Shown piece by piece: positions 10,883 to 22,923 of a stretch of DNA of 64,000 nucleotides. Origin of the DNA: Sarocladium kiliense. Taxonomy: Eukaryota > Ascomycota > Sordariomycetes > Hypocreales > Sarocladiaceae. The notes beneath the pieces were generated by a model. That model saw only the letters and a program-made list of their open reading frames with translations, made no database searches and had not been told where the DNA came from. Location of the stretch: positions 310,001-374,000 of the forward strand of contig JAUZTG010000011.1 in the NCBI GenBank assembly GCA_030734395.1, written 5' to 3'. The position numbers and the translations under genes were made by a program. Positions within the stretch are counted from its first letter, which is position 1, and every line of letters begins with the position of its first letter.

Positions 10883-13193
10883 TCACATGGTCTCGGCCAG
10901 CATGCCTGGCGGCAAGCTCGGGAGTTCAGCCAATGGGATGGATCCCCAAGCAACGGACTCAGTCCTTGACTCGAGAAGGCGACCCACGATTTGGGCCTGT
11001 TCCAGCTTTGTCTCTCGGTAGATCGCATCGATTCGATCCATAACGTACTCACGCTTTTCCGGCGAGCAAGAGGAGGACATTCCAAGTACGAAAAGTGGCC
11101 ACAAGATCGTGTTACTTGCCGAGGCGAGAGTCATGAATCGCTCTGCTGCACCCTCCGTCCCAGCAGACTTGGTGGGATCGAACAAAGTCGGCCCACTCAC
11201 GGTGGATGGAGGCGCCTGAGCCGAAATATTTGCGTTCGGCGGACTTGCTGACCACGCTGCATCCCTGGACAGCATGGTTCGAATCGTATCGCTCTCGCCG
11301 GTGAATGGGGATGCACCTTGTCTTGACCTGCCAGGGCTCAGACTACGCGCACTCACAACGCCAAAGTGTTGAGGCACGCTGGCAATGATGGCATCTCCAA
11401 GCATCTCTAGCGTTGTCATTGTCTTGACAAGGAGGAGCTGATAGTGCCCAGGAATAGACAACACAGAAGGGAAGGTAGCCGCATAGGTATAGAGCTGTTC
11501 CAAAATGGTTTCTTGCAGTAACATTCTGACCGTTCGCAGACCGTTCCAAAGTGTGACTTGCGGCAACCCTGTGTAGATGTGGCAATGCTGACCAAATACA
11601 GCTGGATGTTCTTGACCCAGCTCAACGGTGCGATAAGCCCAGGATTCTGGTAACGTGGTCAGAAGGTTGGAGAACTCGTCGTCGATATCGTTGAGCTTCT
11701 CCACGATCTCATCTAAGTCCGTCATGCGGCCACAGTTGATGTCGTACCGTGTCTGAAGCGCGCGATAAACTGGCTCTGCCAACCTCCATGACGGTCTCTG
11801 GCTCTCTGCCTGGCGCACTAACTCGGTCCGTAGCTTGACCATGGACTCGGGCATAGGCAGCCCACTCTGGATGCAGTTCACGAGAACACTGTGGCAGAGC
11901 ATCAGAAACATACGTGTGCCCGCATTTGTTGAGAACTGGGCAGTGCCTCGCATGCTAGCAAGGGCTGCTGCACCCTTGACATGTTTTTGCCATGCGCTCA
12001 TTGTCTGCGGGCTGCGTCCAGCTAGGAACTCGTAGGTGCCTAAAATTAGGACAGCGAGCATCGTTGAATCTGTAGAGCGCTTGTTCGGATCTCGAAGCGC
12101 AGTGTTCGTAAGATTTAGAGCGATTCCGTAGCTGTGTTGAGCCTGTATCTGGGCTTCACGACTGCCCGTTAATTTCGACAGGCCAGCGAGACCAACTGCT
12201 ATCATGCTTGCGGTCACGCCGTCCACTGAACTAGCGAAGTAGGCTCCGGGGTGTGTTGGCGGCTTCCAAACTTCATAAATGAAGTCAAAGCCTTGGTGGC
12301 AGGTTGTCTCCACAGCAACATACCTAGAGAAGAAGAAAGCCGTGCCGCGCTCACACAGTGATGGTGTCAGAGAGTACTTTAGGGTCCCAAACGGCTTGTG
12401 TGACTCTTCCCCATCGTCCGTACTATCCGTTTCCTCGCCTTCAGCGTTCAGTATCCGTGGCAGACAGGTTTCGAGCTCAGGATCGTAGTAGTTAAATATT
12501 AGCTGGCAGTCATGTGCTGCCTCGATCTCTTCATCGCTTGGGCTGTCTTCGGAATTTGCAGAAGAGATGTGGCCACTCCGTGGAGTCAATATGCCAAGGA
12601 GTGGTGAATGTTCATATACCCCTGGCCGTTGGCTTCGCCGTAGTTTGTTCTGTCTTCGTCCACGGGCTTCAGGCTCATGGCTGGTCCGGAGGCTAGTAAT
12701 AGATCGCGGCGATGATGGAGCAGGACTCGGCACGGGCCGTTGCTGAGGATGCAGCAGCATTTGCGCAACTGATGGTGACGAGCGGGCCGAGGTCTGTGCT
12801 GCCGCTCCTGTTCCCAAGGATGAAGGTGTTGGCTGTGTGATTGCCACCGTGGGGGCTATGCTGGGCCTTTGGGCAGGTTGTGAGGTTAACCGAGAGGCAC
12901 GGCTGCGCGTATTGGTAGCCTTTTTAATGACATGGTTGCTCTCATCACGGAACATGAGATCCACGAGGTTCCTATAACCGGGGCATTGGTGGCCTCGTTT
13001 TTGGCACTGACCACAACTTGGTTCCTGCTGGTCACACTACACAGCAGCATGCCGAGTCAGCGAACAAATGGCCAGGGAACTGGGTTTGACATGCCCTTAC
13101 ATGGGCAAGATGAGGAATTCATGGTGAACCTACCCGAACCTTACGCTCACGACAAACGGAGCAGCCTTTGGAAGGCTTGCCGCAATACACCAT
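10883..13193 (-). CDS. Zn2Cys6 fungal transcription factor
   Basis: Exon 1 is 13193-13134 (20 codons) and exon 2 is 13036-10883, giving about 737 aa. The intron splits the zinc cluster. Read across the junction, the spacing is C-x2-C-x6-C-x6-C-x2-C-x6-C, starting at CSVCRERK and ending GHQC, followed by PGYRNLVD, as in many PGYR-type fungal regulators. A Pro/Ser/Gln-rich region (residues about 60-130) precedes an all-helical C-terminal half resembling the fungal-specific TF domain (Fungal_trans_2 type). The start is the first ATG before the cluster; without exon 1 half of the zinc ligands would be lost. Nuclear DNA-binding regulator, likely recognising CGG triplets. Target unknown; the housekeeping neighbours give no hint. 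Confidence 0.85.
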
Positions 13194-15551
13194 GGTTGGT
13201 CATTCCCGTATTTGGGCGAATGGCGAATGGCGAGTGACAAGGAGACAAGAGATGGCTCCGATGAAATAAGTTGAACTTGCCTTCGAACCGGAGGCAGGTG
13301 CCTGCTCCAACGCTGTGCTGAAGATCGCCGCCGTGGCTTTGTCGTGTCTTTGGCGCCTCTTTGAGCAGGGTTGTCACTGCTCTGCGCGGACAAGGCGTGG
13401 AGCAGGGAGAAAGCAGGCGCTGGCAGCGGAAGGCCGGGCCGGCCCGTAGTCTGTAGCTACTGGCGAGGCATGAAACACTTCAGAGACTGATGCAGTTGGA
13501 TCAAAAAGCCAAAGTGGCGAAGTGAGATGTCTGTGCTTGGTGTTGATGATCTGAGAGAAGTTTCGGCGCAGGGGACTGAGGGGAGGACGGAGGAGGAGAA
13601 ACGTAGGATGGGGTCGACGGGGGTCAGGGTCAGGTTCTGGGATTTGGGCGGGAACGATGGGATGAAAATAGCAGCATTTCGGTAGGTGCGACAGGGGTTG
13701 ACGCCAGTTGCTGCCAGGTGTATAGTGGTGCTCAACAGGTGGCAGCGGCTGATGGGTGTTCCCGTCTCGAAATCAATGTCCACTGCTGTGTCCATTGCCT
13801 ATAACAGCCACCGAAAGGATTGATGTGTGGGCATGCGTCATGCAGCCGTGATCCCCATTCACCCAGTGATTTCTTGCAGTGGAAGTGGTGATGTGGGTGA
13901 GGCATGTTCGGTACTAAGGTGTATAATCAAGCTAAGAAGCAGTGCCACTCACCAAGGCATACTTGGCTTGATCGAGTGCATGCACATGCTTACCTGGGCA
14001 CGCACACTCGGTTGATTCTGTCAGTCGACAGACATGCAGCAAGAAATCAGTAGCCCGTCTAGATGCATCGGATGCAGGCAATGACGCGCGATGTTGACCT
14101 TACCACGATGGATGCAAGCCCAGGAAGAGGGTGCTGGCCCGCATCATGGGGTCCAAGGGAGGTGCTGGCAGGTTTCTAAATGCAGACAACGCCACGCACT
14201 GCGCGGAGACAAGGAAGATAACTTCTGCAGCCAGGTTCACACGTTGCAGTACAGGACAGGACACCATCGGAGGGAAATACTACCACCAGGTACTCTCAGG
14301 ACCATCGCTCGAATGGACAGGCAATCGACAGAGGACGGCCCCTCATCAGCCACCAAGCAAGCCACGCAAACGATCCTTTGCTTCCTAACGGCCACTAACT
14401 GTCCTTGGCCGTTACCAACACCACCGGCACCAGCCCCGAACAGCCCCGTAGGGCGTAGTAGCTGTCTCCCTTCCGCATCTACACCATGCTCTTGACACCA
14501 CTGCCCTCGCCTCCCCTATTCCCCCATCTTCCCACCAGCACACCCTCCGCCTGAGCTGCCCATCCGTTGCATCGTGGTCCGCGACCCATCCAGCTGACCA
14601 AAGCGATACCCCATTACGACCAATACCGCCCTCAGGACATCTCAACCTCATCCCGTTGATTCTGCATCTCCGCTCATCTCCACCATCCCTGCAGGGCTGA
14701 AGTGGGCATGCCCTCTCCCAACCACAGCCTCCACGAATCACAAGTCCGTAACGCATGAGAACCTCACAAGTCCAGAGCGGCCCTTCCCGAGACTCCCAAT
14801 AGCCCATCTGGACCGAAAACTATGATCATTTACGGATTACCGCAATCAGCGATATTCAGCATCACCACCACTCCGAAAATTCCTAATCCCTCGCTGCGAT
14901 GTGTTGGGGCTCGTCTCTCGATTTTCCTCGTGCCTTCTACCCCGATGACTTACTGCAGTCCAAGCCGCGTTTACGGCTCCGCCACATTCTAGCTCTGGGC
15001 GCAATGCATCCCTCGTAAGCTTGTGCTGCAGTTCACAACGGGCGTTGTATTCGAGTTCATGAAATCGCAGGCAAAACATGGACTTGGAAAGCTGCTCGAT
15101 AGCTATCAATGCATCGGCTTAGACAACTACGAAGATAGCCACGCGATGGCTATTGAGATAGCGACTAAGCTACCATGATAGCTGAACCCGATGATTAGGG
15201 TATCCTGCCCGACACGGGATCTGTCTTGACGGGATCATCACCGGGTATCTGACCCACCAGGCATCTTTACGGGGCAACAGTCTCGTCCCCTGAGGGACCC
15301 TCGATGCTACCCTATCGCATGACACAATTCGGCCAGGCCGTTGGCTCACTCGAAACTCAGCCATTCTGGTAGGGGTACATGGTCACTTGCGGAATCTCAT
15401 TCGATCATAACTGGTCCATGTCGGCGGACTTTCGAATCACGAACGGTAAACACCTCGAGGCTGGAAAGAGAGTGGCTTCACAGCCAACGAATTATCTCCG
15501 TTGCAGCTATCATTACTTGCCCAATTTGGCTTACCCACTCATCGTCCCCCA
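13194..15551. other. long intergenic region, no gene seen
   Basis: About 2.3 kb without a frame I can support. Candidate frames (for example 14091-14495 plus, 14412-14807 minus) are Pro/Arg/Thr-rich shadows with no recognisable motif and mutual overlap. The left part presumably holds the promoter of the Zn2Cys6 gene. Confidence 0.45.
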
Positions 15552-17423
15552 TTATGCTAGTCCTGCGACAATGATGAGACCCGTCAGCATGTGAACTGGC
15601 CAAAAGTTTTGGAGCCTCGACCCGGCTGCCGTGGGAACAGCTGTGGCGGGAACTGGGGTTATCGTGTGCGTAGACTCCGACTCGTGCGGCCTTGTGGCAT
15701 TATGACTCAGATGACTCTCTTCCTGAACTGCCACAGGGAGCTCGGAAACAATGGGGATAACGGAAACAACCTTATCGGCGGTTGGGACTGCAGCGTTGCT
15801 GCTTGTTGATGCCACCTCGGCAACGGTGACCCGATCAGCCGTCGGCTTCTCCGCCGACGTTTCATGGTAGGTATGCACTATGGGAGTCTCCAGCTTGTGC
15901 AGGTGCACAACTTCGCTGATGATATGAATCACCGGAGGCTCCTTGGAGATTGGTCGAGGAGGCACGGTGACTTTCGCACCAGGAGGGCACACAGTGGTGT
16001 AGGCATCCAAGGTCTTCGTCACAACGATCTTACTCTCCATGGAGCCTGGGCAGTTCATGACGTTTGCGGCGCACCTTGTGATGACGTATTCGGTCGTGGG
16101 ATAGATGACAGTGGTGACAAGCTCGGGCTCGCCCGGCGTGACGACGGATGAATTTCCCTTGGGGACTGCAACGCCGGCGGAGGGGGTATGCGTCGGACGA
16201 GGTTGCTTCACCAACGATGACTCCGCGGGTGTAGAGAGCGTTGTGGCTACCACAAGCGAGGCTCTGTTGGCTCCGGTAGGTACAGGCGAGGCGCCTGTCA
16301 ACACCGGCTCACCCACGAAGGCAGGCAATGTTGGAAGCTCTGCGACAGGCGTTGCTGCAGATAAGGACGAGAGTATGCTGCCGCCTTCAATTGCCGAATT
16401 GGCAGGCTTGCTGTCGATCCAGCACTGAGTCCAGGTTGGCGAGTCGAACAAGGTCGTTGAGACAGTGGGAGCCACACCGATGCTAGTGAAATCGATATCG
16501 AAGCCGGCTCGTGCGTAAGCACCGACGTTGAGGTTGAACCATTGGCGGGTTTCAAGGGCACAGTCCTCGTGTGTCTCGATCTCGGCAACGAACTCGATGA
16601 TGTTGGCATAGATACCAGCAACAGCACCACCGCCGAGGCTGATACCAAGGAAGGGAACCTGGGTCTCGGCACCGAGCTGGACGCGCAGGCGGAGGGCGGC
16701 CTTGAATGTGGCATTACCGGTACGAACAGTGATGGGGAAGGTCTTGGTTCCGATGCCACCACTTAATGATTCGAGTCAGTGGGATTCCACGGTTTTAAGG
16801 GCCGGGAAGACTTACAATAGACTGTCGGTGATATCGCCTCCGAAGACGTCCGCCTCCAAGAAAGCGTCCTCCTCAAGCGTAACATAGAAGCCACCATCGA
16901 GATCCAGGACGGCAGATGCACTGAAGACCAGATCGACATAGAAGACGAGACCGACGCTCAAGCCTGGGAAGCCAATGCCAACAGGACTGTTCGAGGTGAA
17001 AAGGTTGATGGCATAGACGGCATTAGCACTGACGTCGACGGCGAGGTCCACATAAGCCTCAACACCTCCAAGTTCGAGCCGGACGACAGGCTTGATGATG
17101 TCTCTTGTTGTGAGCCTCGCAGTGACATCGCCCTTCGTCCAGCACTCTCGGCAAACGACGGACAAGCTCACGGACTGCGCATCATGCTCGCCGTTCTCGG
17201 ACCAACCGCCTTCGAAGAGGACCTCATTGTGCCACTCGTGATTGAGAGAGAAGTCTGCCGAAATGCGCTTCTCGATAGAAGGATCCCGAGCGACCTCCAA
17301 AGGGTCACGAACGGCAACCTCGTTGAGGGGTAGTAGGAGATGAGGGTTGACGCGGGCCGGCGAGGCTGCTGTCAAGCCTGCCGATAAAAGGCCTACAAGG
17401 CCAGTGATGAAGAAGGGAAGCAT
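15552..17423 (-). CDS. secreted GPI-anchor-type surface protein, family unknown
   Basis: Exons 17423-16816 and 16761-15552, about 605 aa. The start at 17423 places a clear signal peptide (MLPFFITGLVGLLSAGLTAA) at the N-terminus; the frame remains open upstream but that extension is not signal-like. Residues about 70-330 form a beta-rich domain with a C-R-E-C motif near residue 103 and long alternating hydrophobic runs. Residues 330-580 are Ser/Thr/Pro/Val-rich with embedded Cys (the segment around ITRCAANVMNCPG), like a glycosylated wall stalk. The C-terminus is hydrophobic after a small-residue site, fitting a GPI signal. I infer a cell-wall or plasma-membrane surface protein. Resemblance to DUF7029/DUF7223-type fungal surface proteins is possible, not established. 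Confidence 0.75.
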
Positions 17424-19241
17424 AATCAATGAAGCAGAATGTTGTGTAAGTGAGCGGCTGAGATCCAACTGACGGCTTGCGCGGGTAGATTCTTCCTGGG
17501 AGCGAATGTGATGTGGTTTGGTATCCAAAAGAGTGAATGTGCGTACTCGTTGATATACAAGACGACGAAACTAAACCATGAGTGCGGAAAAGAATGATTA
17601 AGGAGCGACTGGTAGCCTCGACCTCGAGCCCCGAACTACGAAGGAGTGCGAAGGTTGAGGAGACGGAGGATGGAAGAAGCCTTCGCGTCGACGACGGAGG
17701 GGACGAGCGCGATAGTTGTACATTCGGAGACGGCCTAACCCCAAGGCTATCTATCGAGCGCACCGAGTCGGCATCCGATCAGGCATACCAGGCCGGTATT
17801 GGCTGATCTCGGCAGCGCCGCATGATTCGATCTACTGAGGCTAATGCGTTGCAATAAAGGGTGGACCATTGGACCCCTTAACGCAAGGCTCTTCGGCAGG
17901 TCAAAGCCACTGACAGCAAAAGAGGGGACGTGATGTCGGATCAGGGGCTGTCCGTGACAATAGCCTGTGGGGATGTCCAGTGACAGAGGAGATGTCATCT
18001 GGGCAAGGACCTGAGAAATGCTAGTGTCCAAGCAAACATACGGCGATGCCGTTGTGACGACGAGTCAGGAAAGTCTTTTGCGTGTGTTTTTGACTTTGCG
18101 TTTCATAATATCAGGGGGATATAGGGTCATGGATGTAGGATGCTGCATCTGGACACCCTTGTTCGTGGGATTGGTCTTGGCTGTTTGGTGAAACGGGCAG
18201 TGGTTCGCGGTAGGGGTAAATGAGCAACTGGAGAGAAAGTTGTTCCTGCGGTTGTATGGTGAGCTGAGAAAGCTAGTAATAATTATAAAGAGATAAGATC
18301 GCCAGTCCACTCCTCTGGATAGTGTAAGAGTATTCTACGCAATATAACTGGCTACAATGTGGAAGATTGGGCAAAAGGACAAGGTGCGTGTAAGTCGCTG
18401 CCACGGTCGCTGATTCGTTGCGTGGCACGGGGCCACTAGGATTGGCGGTAGGCGGGTTGGGGGCTGTGGTTGGTTGCGGCTGGATGGACAGGGGGCCCGA
18501 AGGAAGGCCTATGCTGGAGGGGGATTTGATCTTGTGACGGGGGGAAATCGGGGCCGCCGAGTTTGAGATGTGATGGGATTGACTCGTGGAAATGGGATGG
18601 GACGGAATGGTGACATTTTGTTTTAGGGTAGTTCTAAAGAGAAGGAGAAGGAGGATAGGGGATGAGATGAGATGATCACCGGTGAGGAGGAAGCCGACAG
18701 GCGATGACTATTAATAGACATTTGTGATGCGTTCCTGAAGAGCAACGAGTCGTCAATGCCACGGACAGCTATAATCTGGAAGCAAGTCATTTCTCCTTTC
18801 GTAGAAAAGTATTGAGACGTGACTGGGAAGAACTGAAAGGTTGTCGTAGAGTGTTATGCGGCGACGTGCCCTAGCTTCGTCGCCATGAGGTTTCTCACGC
18901 GCTTGGCACGACACAGCACCTACCAGGCTGGATTTGGTCACGACTTCTGTCCTCACGATCATCTCATATCCCTCGGGACACCTAGTCACAGCCAAGAGTT
19001 GCCTTGGCCGGTGAGAGCTCTTTGGGTGAACAGCACTGTTCTGAGGTGACTTGAGTCATATTGAACATTCATATAAAAGAAGATGATATACAACAAATTG
19101 ACAGATGGCTCATTGTGATGTATCGGATCATGTGTTTGTTAATCAAGGATACTGCGTCAGCATACTCGCACAGCCACCTGGTACAGTCCGCTCTGGGGGC
19201 TGCCTTGACCCCTCTAACCTCACCACCAGCCCAGCAACGGT
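17424..19241. other. intergenic, no gene seen
   Basis: About 1.8 kb between two minus-strand secreted-protein genes. Contains G-rich purine stretches around 18.45-18.68 kb. No supported frame or RNA. Confidence 0.45.
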
Positions 19242-19703
19242 TTACTTGCAGTCTTCAAATGCAATATCGGCAGGCAAGTCCTCGTTCTGGACCCGGACTG
19301 TTCCTTTGTTGGCCTCACACGATTCTTTGAACTTGGCAGCGTCTTCGTGAACGAACACGCAATAGTTCACTGTCTCGCCATTCCCGAACAAGAACGGACA
19401 CAGCTTTCCTCCGACGGCGTCACAGACCGTACGAGATTGGTCGAGTTCTCCCTTGCCATCGCCGGTGCCGAACCGGCAGTCCGGGTTGTCGTAGCCCTGG
19501 AAGAATTCGTTGTTGGCCTTCTGAGAGCAACCAAAGTTGAAACCGTTGTTGTTGTCTTTGACAACATAGTACCGGCCGTCACGGCATGCCGCTTCGCAGT
19601 CCTTGGTATCACCACAGATAGCATCCTGTTCCAAGTAGTTGGTCCGCGTGGCGGCATTCGCCGAGGCTATTAATAGCGCGATAGCTGCTGCGGTGAATTG
19701 CAT
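19242..19703 (-). CDS. small secreted cysteine-rich protein (effector candidate)
   Basis: Single exon, 153 aa. The start at 19703 begins MQFTAAAIALLIASANA, a textbook signal peptide with an A-x-A cleavage site; the upstream extension of the open frame spoils it. The mature part of about 136 aa has ten cysteines, an even number consistent with five disulfides, and ends DCK. It is neutral to acidic, with no transmembrane segment and no known domain that I recognise. An in-frame upstream stretch (to 19880) is best read as 5' leader. Isolated in a gene-poor, repeat-bordered stretch, as is common for fungal effectors, but a role in host interaction is inference only. Confidence 0.75.
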   Translation of the reverse strand: MQFTAAAIALLIASANAATRTNYLEQDAICGDTKDCEAACRDGRYYVVKDNNNGFNFGCSQKANNEFFQGYDNPDCRFGTGDGKGELDQSRTVCDAVGGKLCPFLFGNGETVNYCVFVHEDAAKFKESCEANKGTVRVQNEDLPADIAFEDCK

Positions 19704-21092
19704 GTTGATACTGCCAAGATGTCCGATTAGAGAAAGCAACGAGGGTGAAGACCTGGCTAGAAGACGTACTGAGGCAAAGGCTTGAAATTTCTGAAAACTT
19801 GGATCAAGAAAAGAAAGGCTGGATCCACTGTTGCTAGGAAATTTAGGTAAGAAGACCTCGTGTACTTGCTCTCTTGTCACCTTCTCGTGGTGGAAGAGGC
19901 CTCGTTTTATAGCCCATCCATCGTGTGCGAACGCATCCTTGCATCACGGCGGTAAAAGCGAAAATGATTAAAACAAGTTTGGACGAGTCTCGCTCGTGCA
20001 AAAGACTTGAGATGGTATCTCCGCTAACTGTGTAGCTCACAATGGAGTTTCAAGACAGAAAGTGGACAGGTTTTGCTTCTTCCGCCGTCAACACACTGGC
20101 CTTCGCTAAACCTCTTTGACTGCGCACTGATATAAAGAATTTACGGCTAAGAACAAGCACTGACTCTGACCAAGTCTAGCAGCGAAATTTGTCTCAGAAT
20201 TCGGAACAAGTCATTAGTCTGCCGAGTCAAGACACGGAAAGCAACCAGAGACAGCCCATTAGTCGGTCTTACAAGACAGGATCCATTCGAGGGCGGCGGC
20301 CCTAGGACATCGATTTTACCTAAGGAAGCGGGAACTTGCGATTGTACTAGTTGTACGATATTCGGCTTTTTGTCACAAGGCACAAACGTTGTCTTGGCTC
20401 AGCACCGAAATTAGCCGCCATTGTCCTCTGCTATGTTACAAATGGCATGGATGTACAAGACGGAAGAGATGTCGGGACTGCCTTAATCTTAGGAACAAGA
20501 AAACTGTGCGTAGTTGCCGGGTGCCTAATATGGTCGGCTACAGTTTTTGTTTATTACCATTTTGGTGCCAAGCTGACTTGGAATACCAGAAAGGGTTGAG
20601 AGCACATGTCATATACCTGACCATCGGGAGCAGACAGTAAAGAAACAAAGACCACCCTTGTGAAGTTGCTTTATTTGATGCTCCATTCTCCGTCGTACAT
20701 TACATTGATCTTCAATTGTCGAAGGTTGTTCGCTCCGGCATTACTCGCGTCGACCTTCAGACCCCCAATTCGTCCAATTTTTGATCTGAATGCTCAGCGT
20801 CAAGTTCTCCTGCCCAGGGGTGTTAAGGTAATAGCTATGTGCACCGAGCATTGTTTTGTAGGAAAGAAAGTGACCTTGTGTTTTCTAAGTAACAAACGAA
20901 CAATCTGTTCGAATAAATATGTGTGCATACCCCTGTCAGGGGGAACGCGCAGTTCGTGGGTCCGTGTATCAGAGCAATACCCTAACCTGTAGTCACTACT
21001 TCTTATATATCCCCTTATGTGAATGAAGCTTCTCGTAATAGCTGTTTTCTGTTTTGTAGGACCGTCGAATTATTGTGGTAGGTGTATAAATC
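19704..21092. other. intergenic, AT-richer, no gene seen
   Basis: Left border of the degraded region. Short frames on both strands have no recognisable similarity. Confidence 0.4.
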
Positions 21093-21458
21093 GTGTGGGA
21101 TCTGCTTTCATATCCTGACGTGTCACTCTTAGCCAATCATCGTGCCTGGCTGGGCTGCAGTTACAGCGGAGATGAGTGTTTCGAGACGGCAGATGATATT
21201 CTCGTTTTGGATTGTGATGTTCCCTGGATCCCAACACGATGGAAGCCCAACGAGGAGGCTCGCATCTTCCATATTGACGTTAACCCTCTCAAGCAGAACA
21301 TGCCCCTCTTTTACATCAACGCCCTGCAGCGACACCGCGCCGACACATTGACTGCTTTAACTCAGCTGAACGAATGCATTGAGAGCAATACCTCATACAA
21401 AATCCAGCTTCAGTCGACAAGGTATTCGGAACGGAAATATACTGCGGCCAAAGATTAG
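21093..21458 (+). pseudogene. fragment of a ThDP-dependent (acetolactate synthase-like) enzyme
   Basis: A 121-residue open frame resembles the central domain of fungal thiamine-diphosphate enzymes of the acetolactate synthase/benzoylformate decarboxylase superfamily. The telling stretch is ETADDILVLDCDVPWIPTR, followed by ARIFHIDVNPLKQNMPLFYI. There is no N-terminal pyrimidine-binding domain upstream. No C-terminal GDG...NN cofactor domain is readable downstream: the following 500 bp has stops in all plus frames. So this is a relic of roughly one fifth of a gene. Family assignment rests on motif memory. It sits at the left end of the decayed cluster. Confidence 0.6.
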
Positions 21459-22227
21459 ATAGAGCATAGATTGGTCGTTAGGAGCTTTTGATAATGCAGT
21501 TGATGCGCATGATCACAACCGGCTTGTCCAAGTCAAGTCGTAGCGATCCCGGCATGTAGGAACTACCTTTCCTTGAGAGGCCAATCATCAAGCAGATAAT
21601 ACCGTCACAAACTGGCCGATGCCGATCCTGGTGGGAGAGGAGGAGCTAAGGGAGGTCTCCGCTATTGTCTCGGAACCGTCCGCGGAACGTCCAGAACACC
21701 CTCCCTCTGGGTCGTGAACTCCATTCGGGATGGCCTCGGCCACTCGCGGTTTGGAGTCTCTGCCGACGATTTAAGTGGTTCATCAATCGCATTCTCGTTA
21801 TTTGTCATCTCCAAGGAGATCGGGAAGTTTCACGGCAGAGGTTGCGCATCTTGGTATGGCGAAGCCCGTTGTAAGCCCCTGGTTCGTTTGAATGGCGACG
21901 ATGGCAAGTAAGCGACGCTATGAATACACAGGCGGATCAGCCGACGACCTGTGTTAAGCTTCCAGATTAAAAATCCCGCTTGGCTGATCCTGCCCTGTGA
22001 TCGGCAATGGAATTTGCCGCTTTGCTTTAGACCAGACGGCCCTCGTGGGAAGTAGTAGCCACGAAGCTGGCCGCGACTAAGTTCCTCATTTAAACTTTCC
22101 CCCACATCAAGCCTCTGCTTTGCTATATGGGGATTCATCGCGTCCTGTTTGCGGGGTAAGAACAGGGGGTTCTCTTTCGAGGATACGAAAAACCTGGGGT
22201 CCCGCTGGATTCATCCGCCTCTCATCT

Positions 22228-22586
22228 CTATACTTCCAGCATAACTTCGTATGCATCAAGAGCGTCTTTGACAGGTCCATTGTAAAGAGAAATGGTCGGG
22301 CAGAGACGTTAATTTTTTAGCAACAACGATGAAGCCGAGGTCGACTAATCGATCCTGATGGTATGCCGGCAGGAGGGTTTTAGATCCCACCGTAAAGTTT
22401 CCGCCGTGGAAATACAAACCTTCACACAAGCCGATTAGTATAACTTGCACATCGGAGGAAGACGATTTGGGCAGTAGTAGACTCACTTATGGGGCTGTTT
22501 GTAGTGGCTCGTTCTCTGCTAAAATACACATCGGCCTCCATGGAGACACCAGCCTCGCGTTTGAACGTATACTCGTTCTTTTCCAT
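22228..22586 (-). pseudogene. 5' fragment of an alpha/beta hydrolase, frame-shifted
   Basis: The minus-strand frame starts MEKNEYTFKREAGVSMEADV at 22586. After a probable short intron (donor GTGAGT at 22486), a second frame shows the oxyanion-hole motif FHGGNFTVGS and LPAYHQDRLVDLGFIVV. The expected SADYRLCP segment is then corrupted (reads AKKLTSL). The continuation CPTISLYNGPVKDALDAY is found only in another frame and stops at 22228. There is no nucleophile elbow (GxSxG) or catalytic His. It was therefore an alpha/beta-hydrolase-3-like esterase and is now a pseudogene. CCGCGGAA lies about 145 bp upstream of its ATG (22731-22738). Confidence 0.65.
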
Positions 22587-22923
22587 GGCTAGAAGTTGAA
22601 TGCTTATGGATTAATAGTCTCATCTACCCTAAATCAAGTAAGGGCAACATTTATAATAAGCTGTTCCTTGAGCTGGGGCTTTCCGAGGGACGTCCCTAAT
22701 AGTGGATTTTCGGAAACTGTCCATGATGTTCCGCGGAAAGACCATTATGTCAAGTGCCGCACAGGTGGTGGTGAGGCAGTGGGAATCCCATCTCGACGAT
22801 GATAAAAACTAGATAGTCTTCAATTGGGAGGCGTAGTTGGTGGCAATCATGCAGCGAACCTGAAAGTGAGAATACTAATTGATTGTCAAGAAGGCTTATG
22901 CTACACCTGGTGATGATAGTCAC

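Noticed and set aside
14091..14807. Overlapping frames on both strands in the 13.2-15.5 kb gap
   Set aside because: Pro/Arg/Thr-rich chance frames in GC-rich DNA; no motif, no splice partners found.
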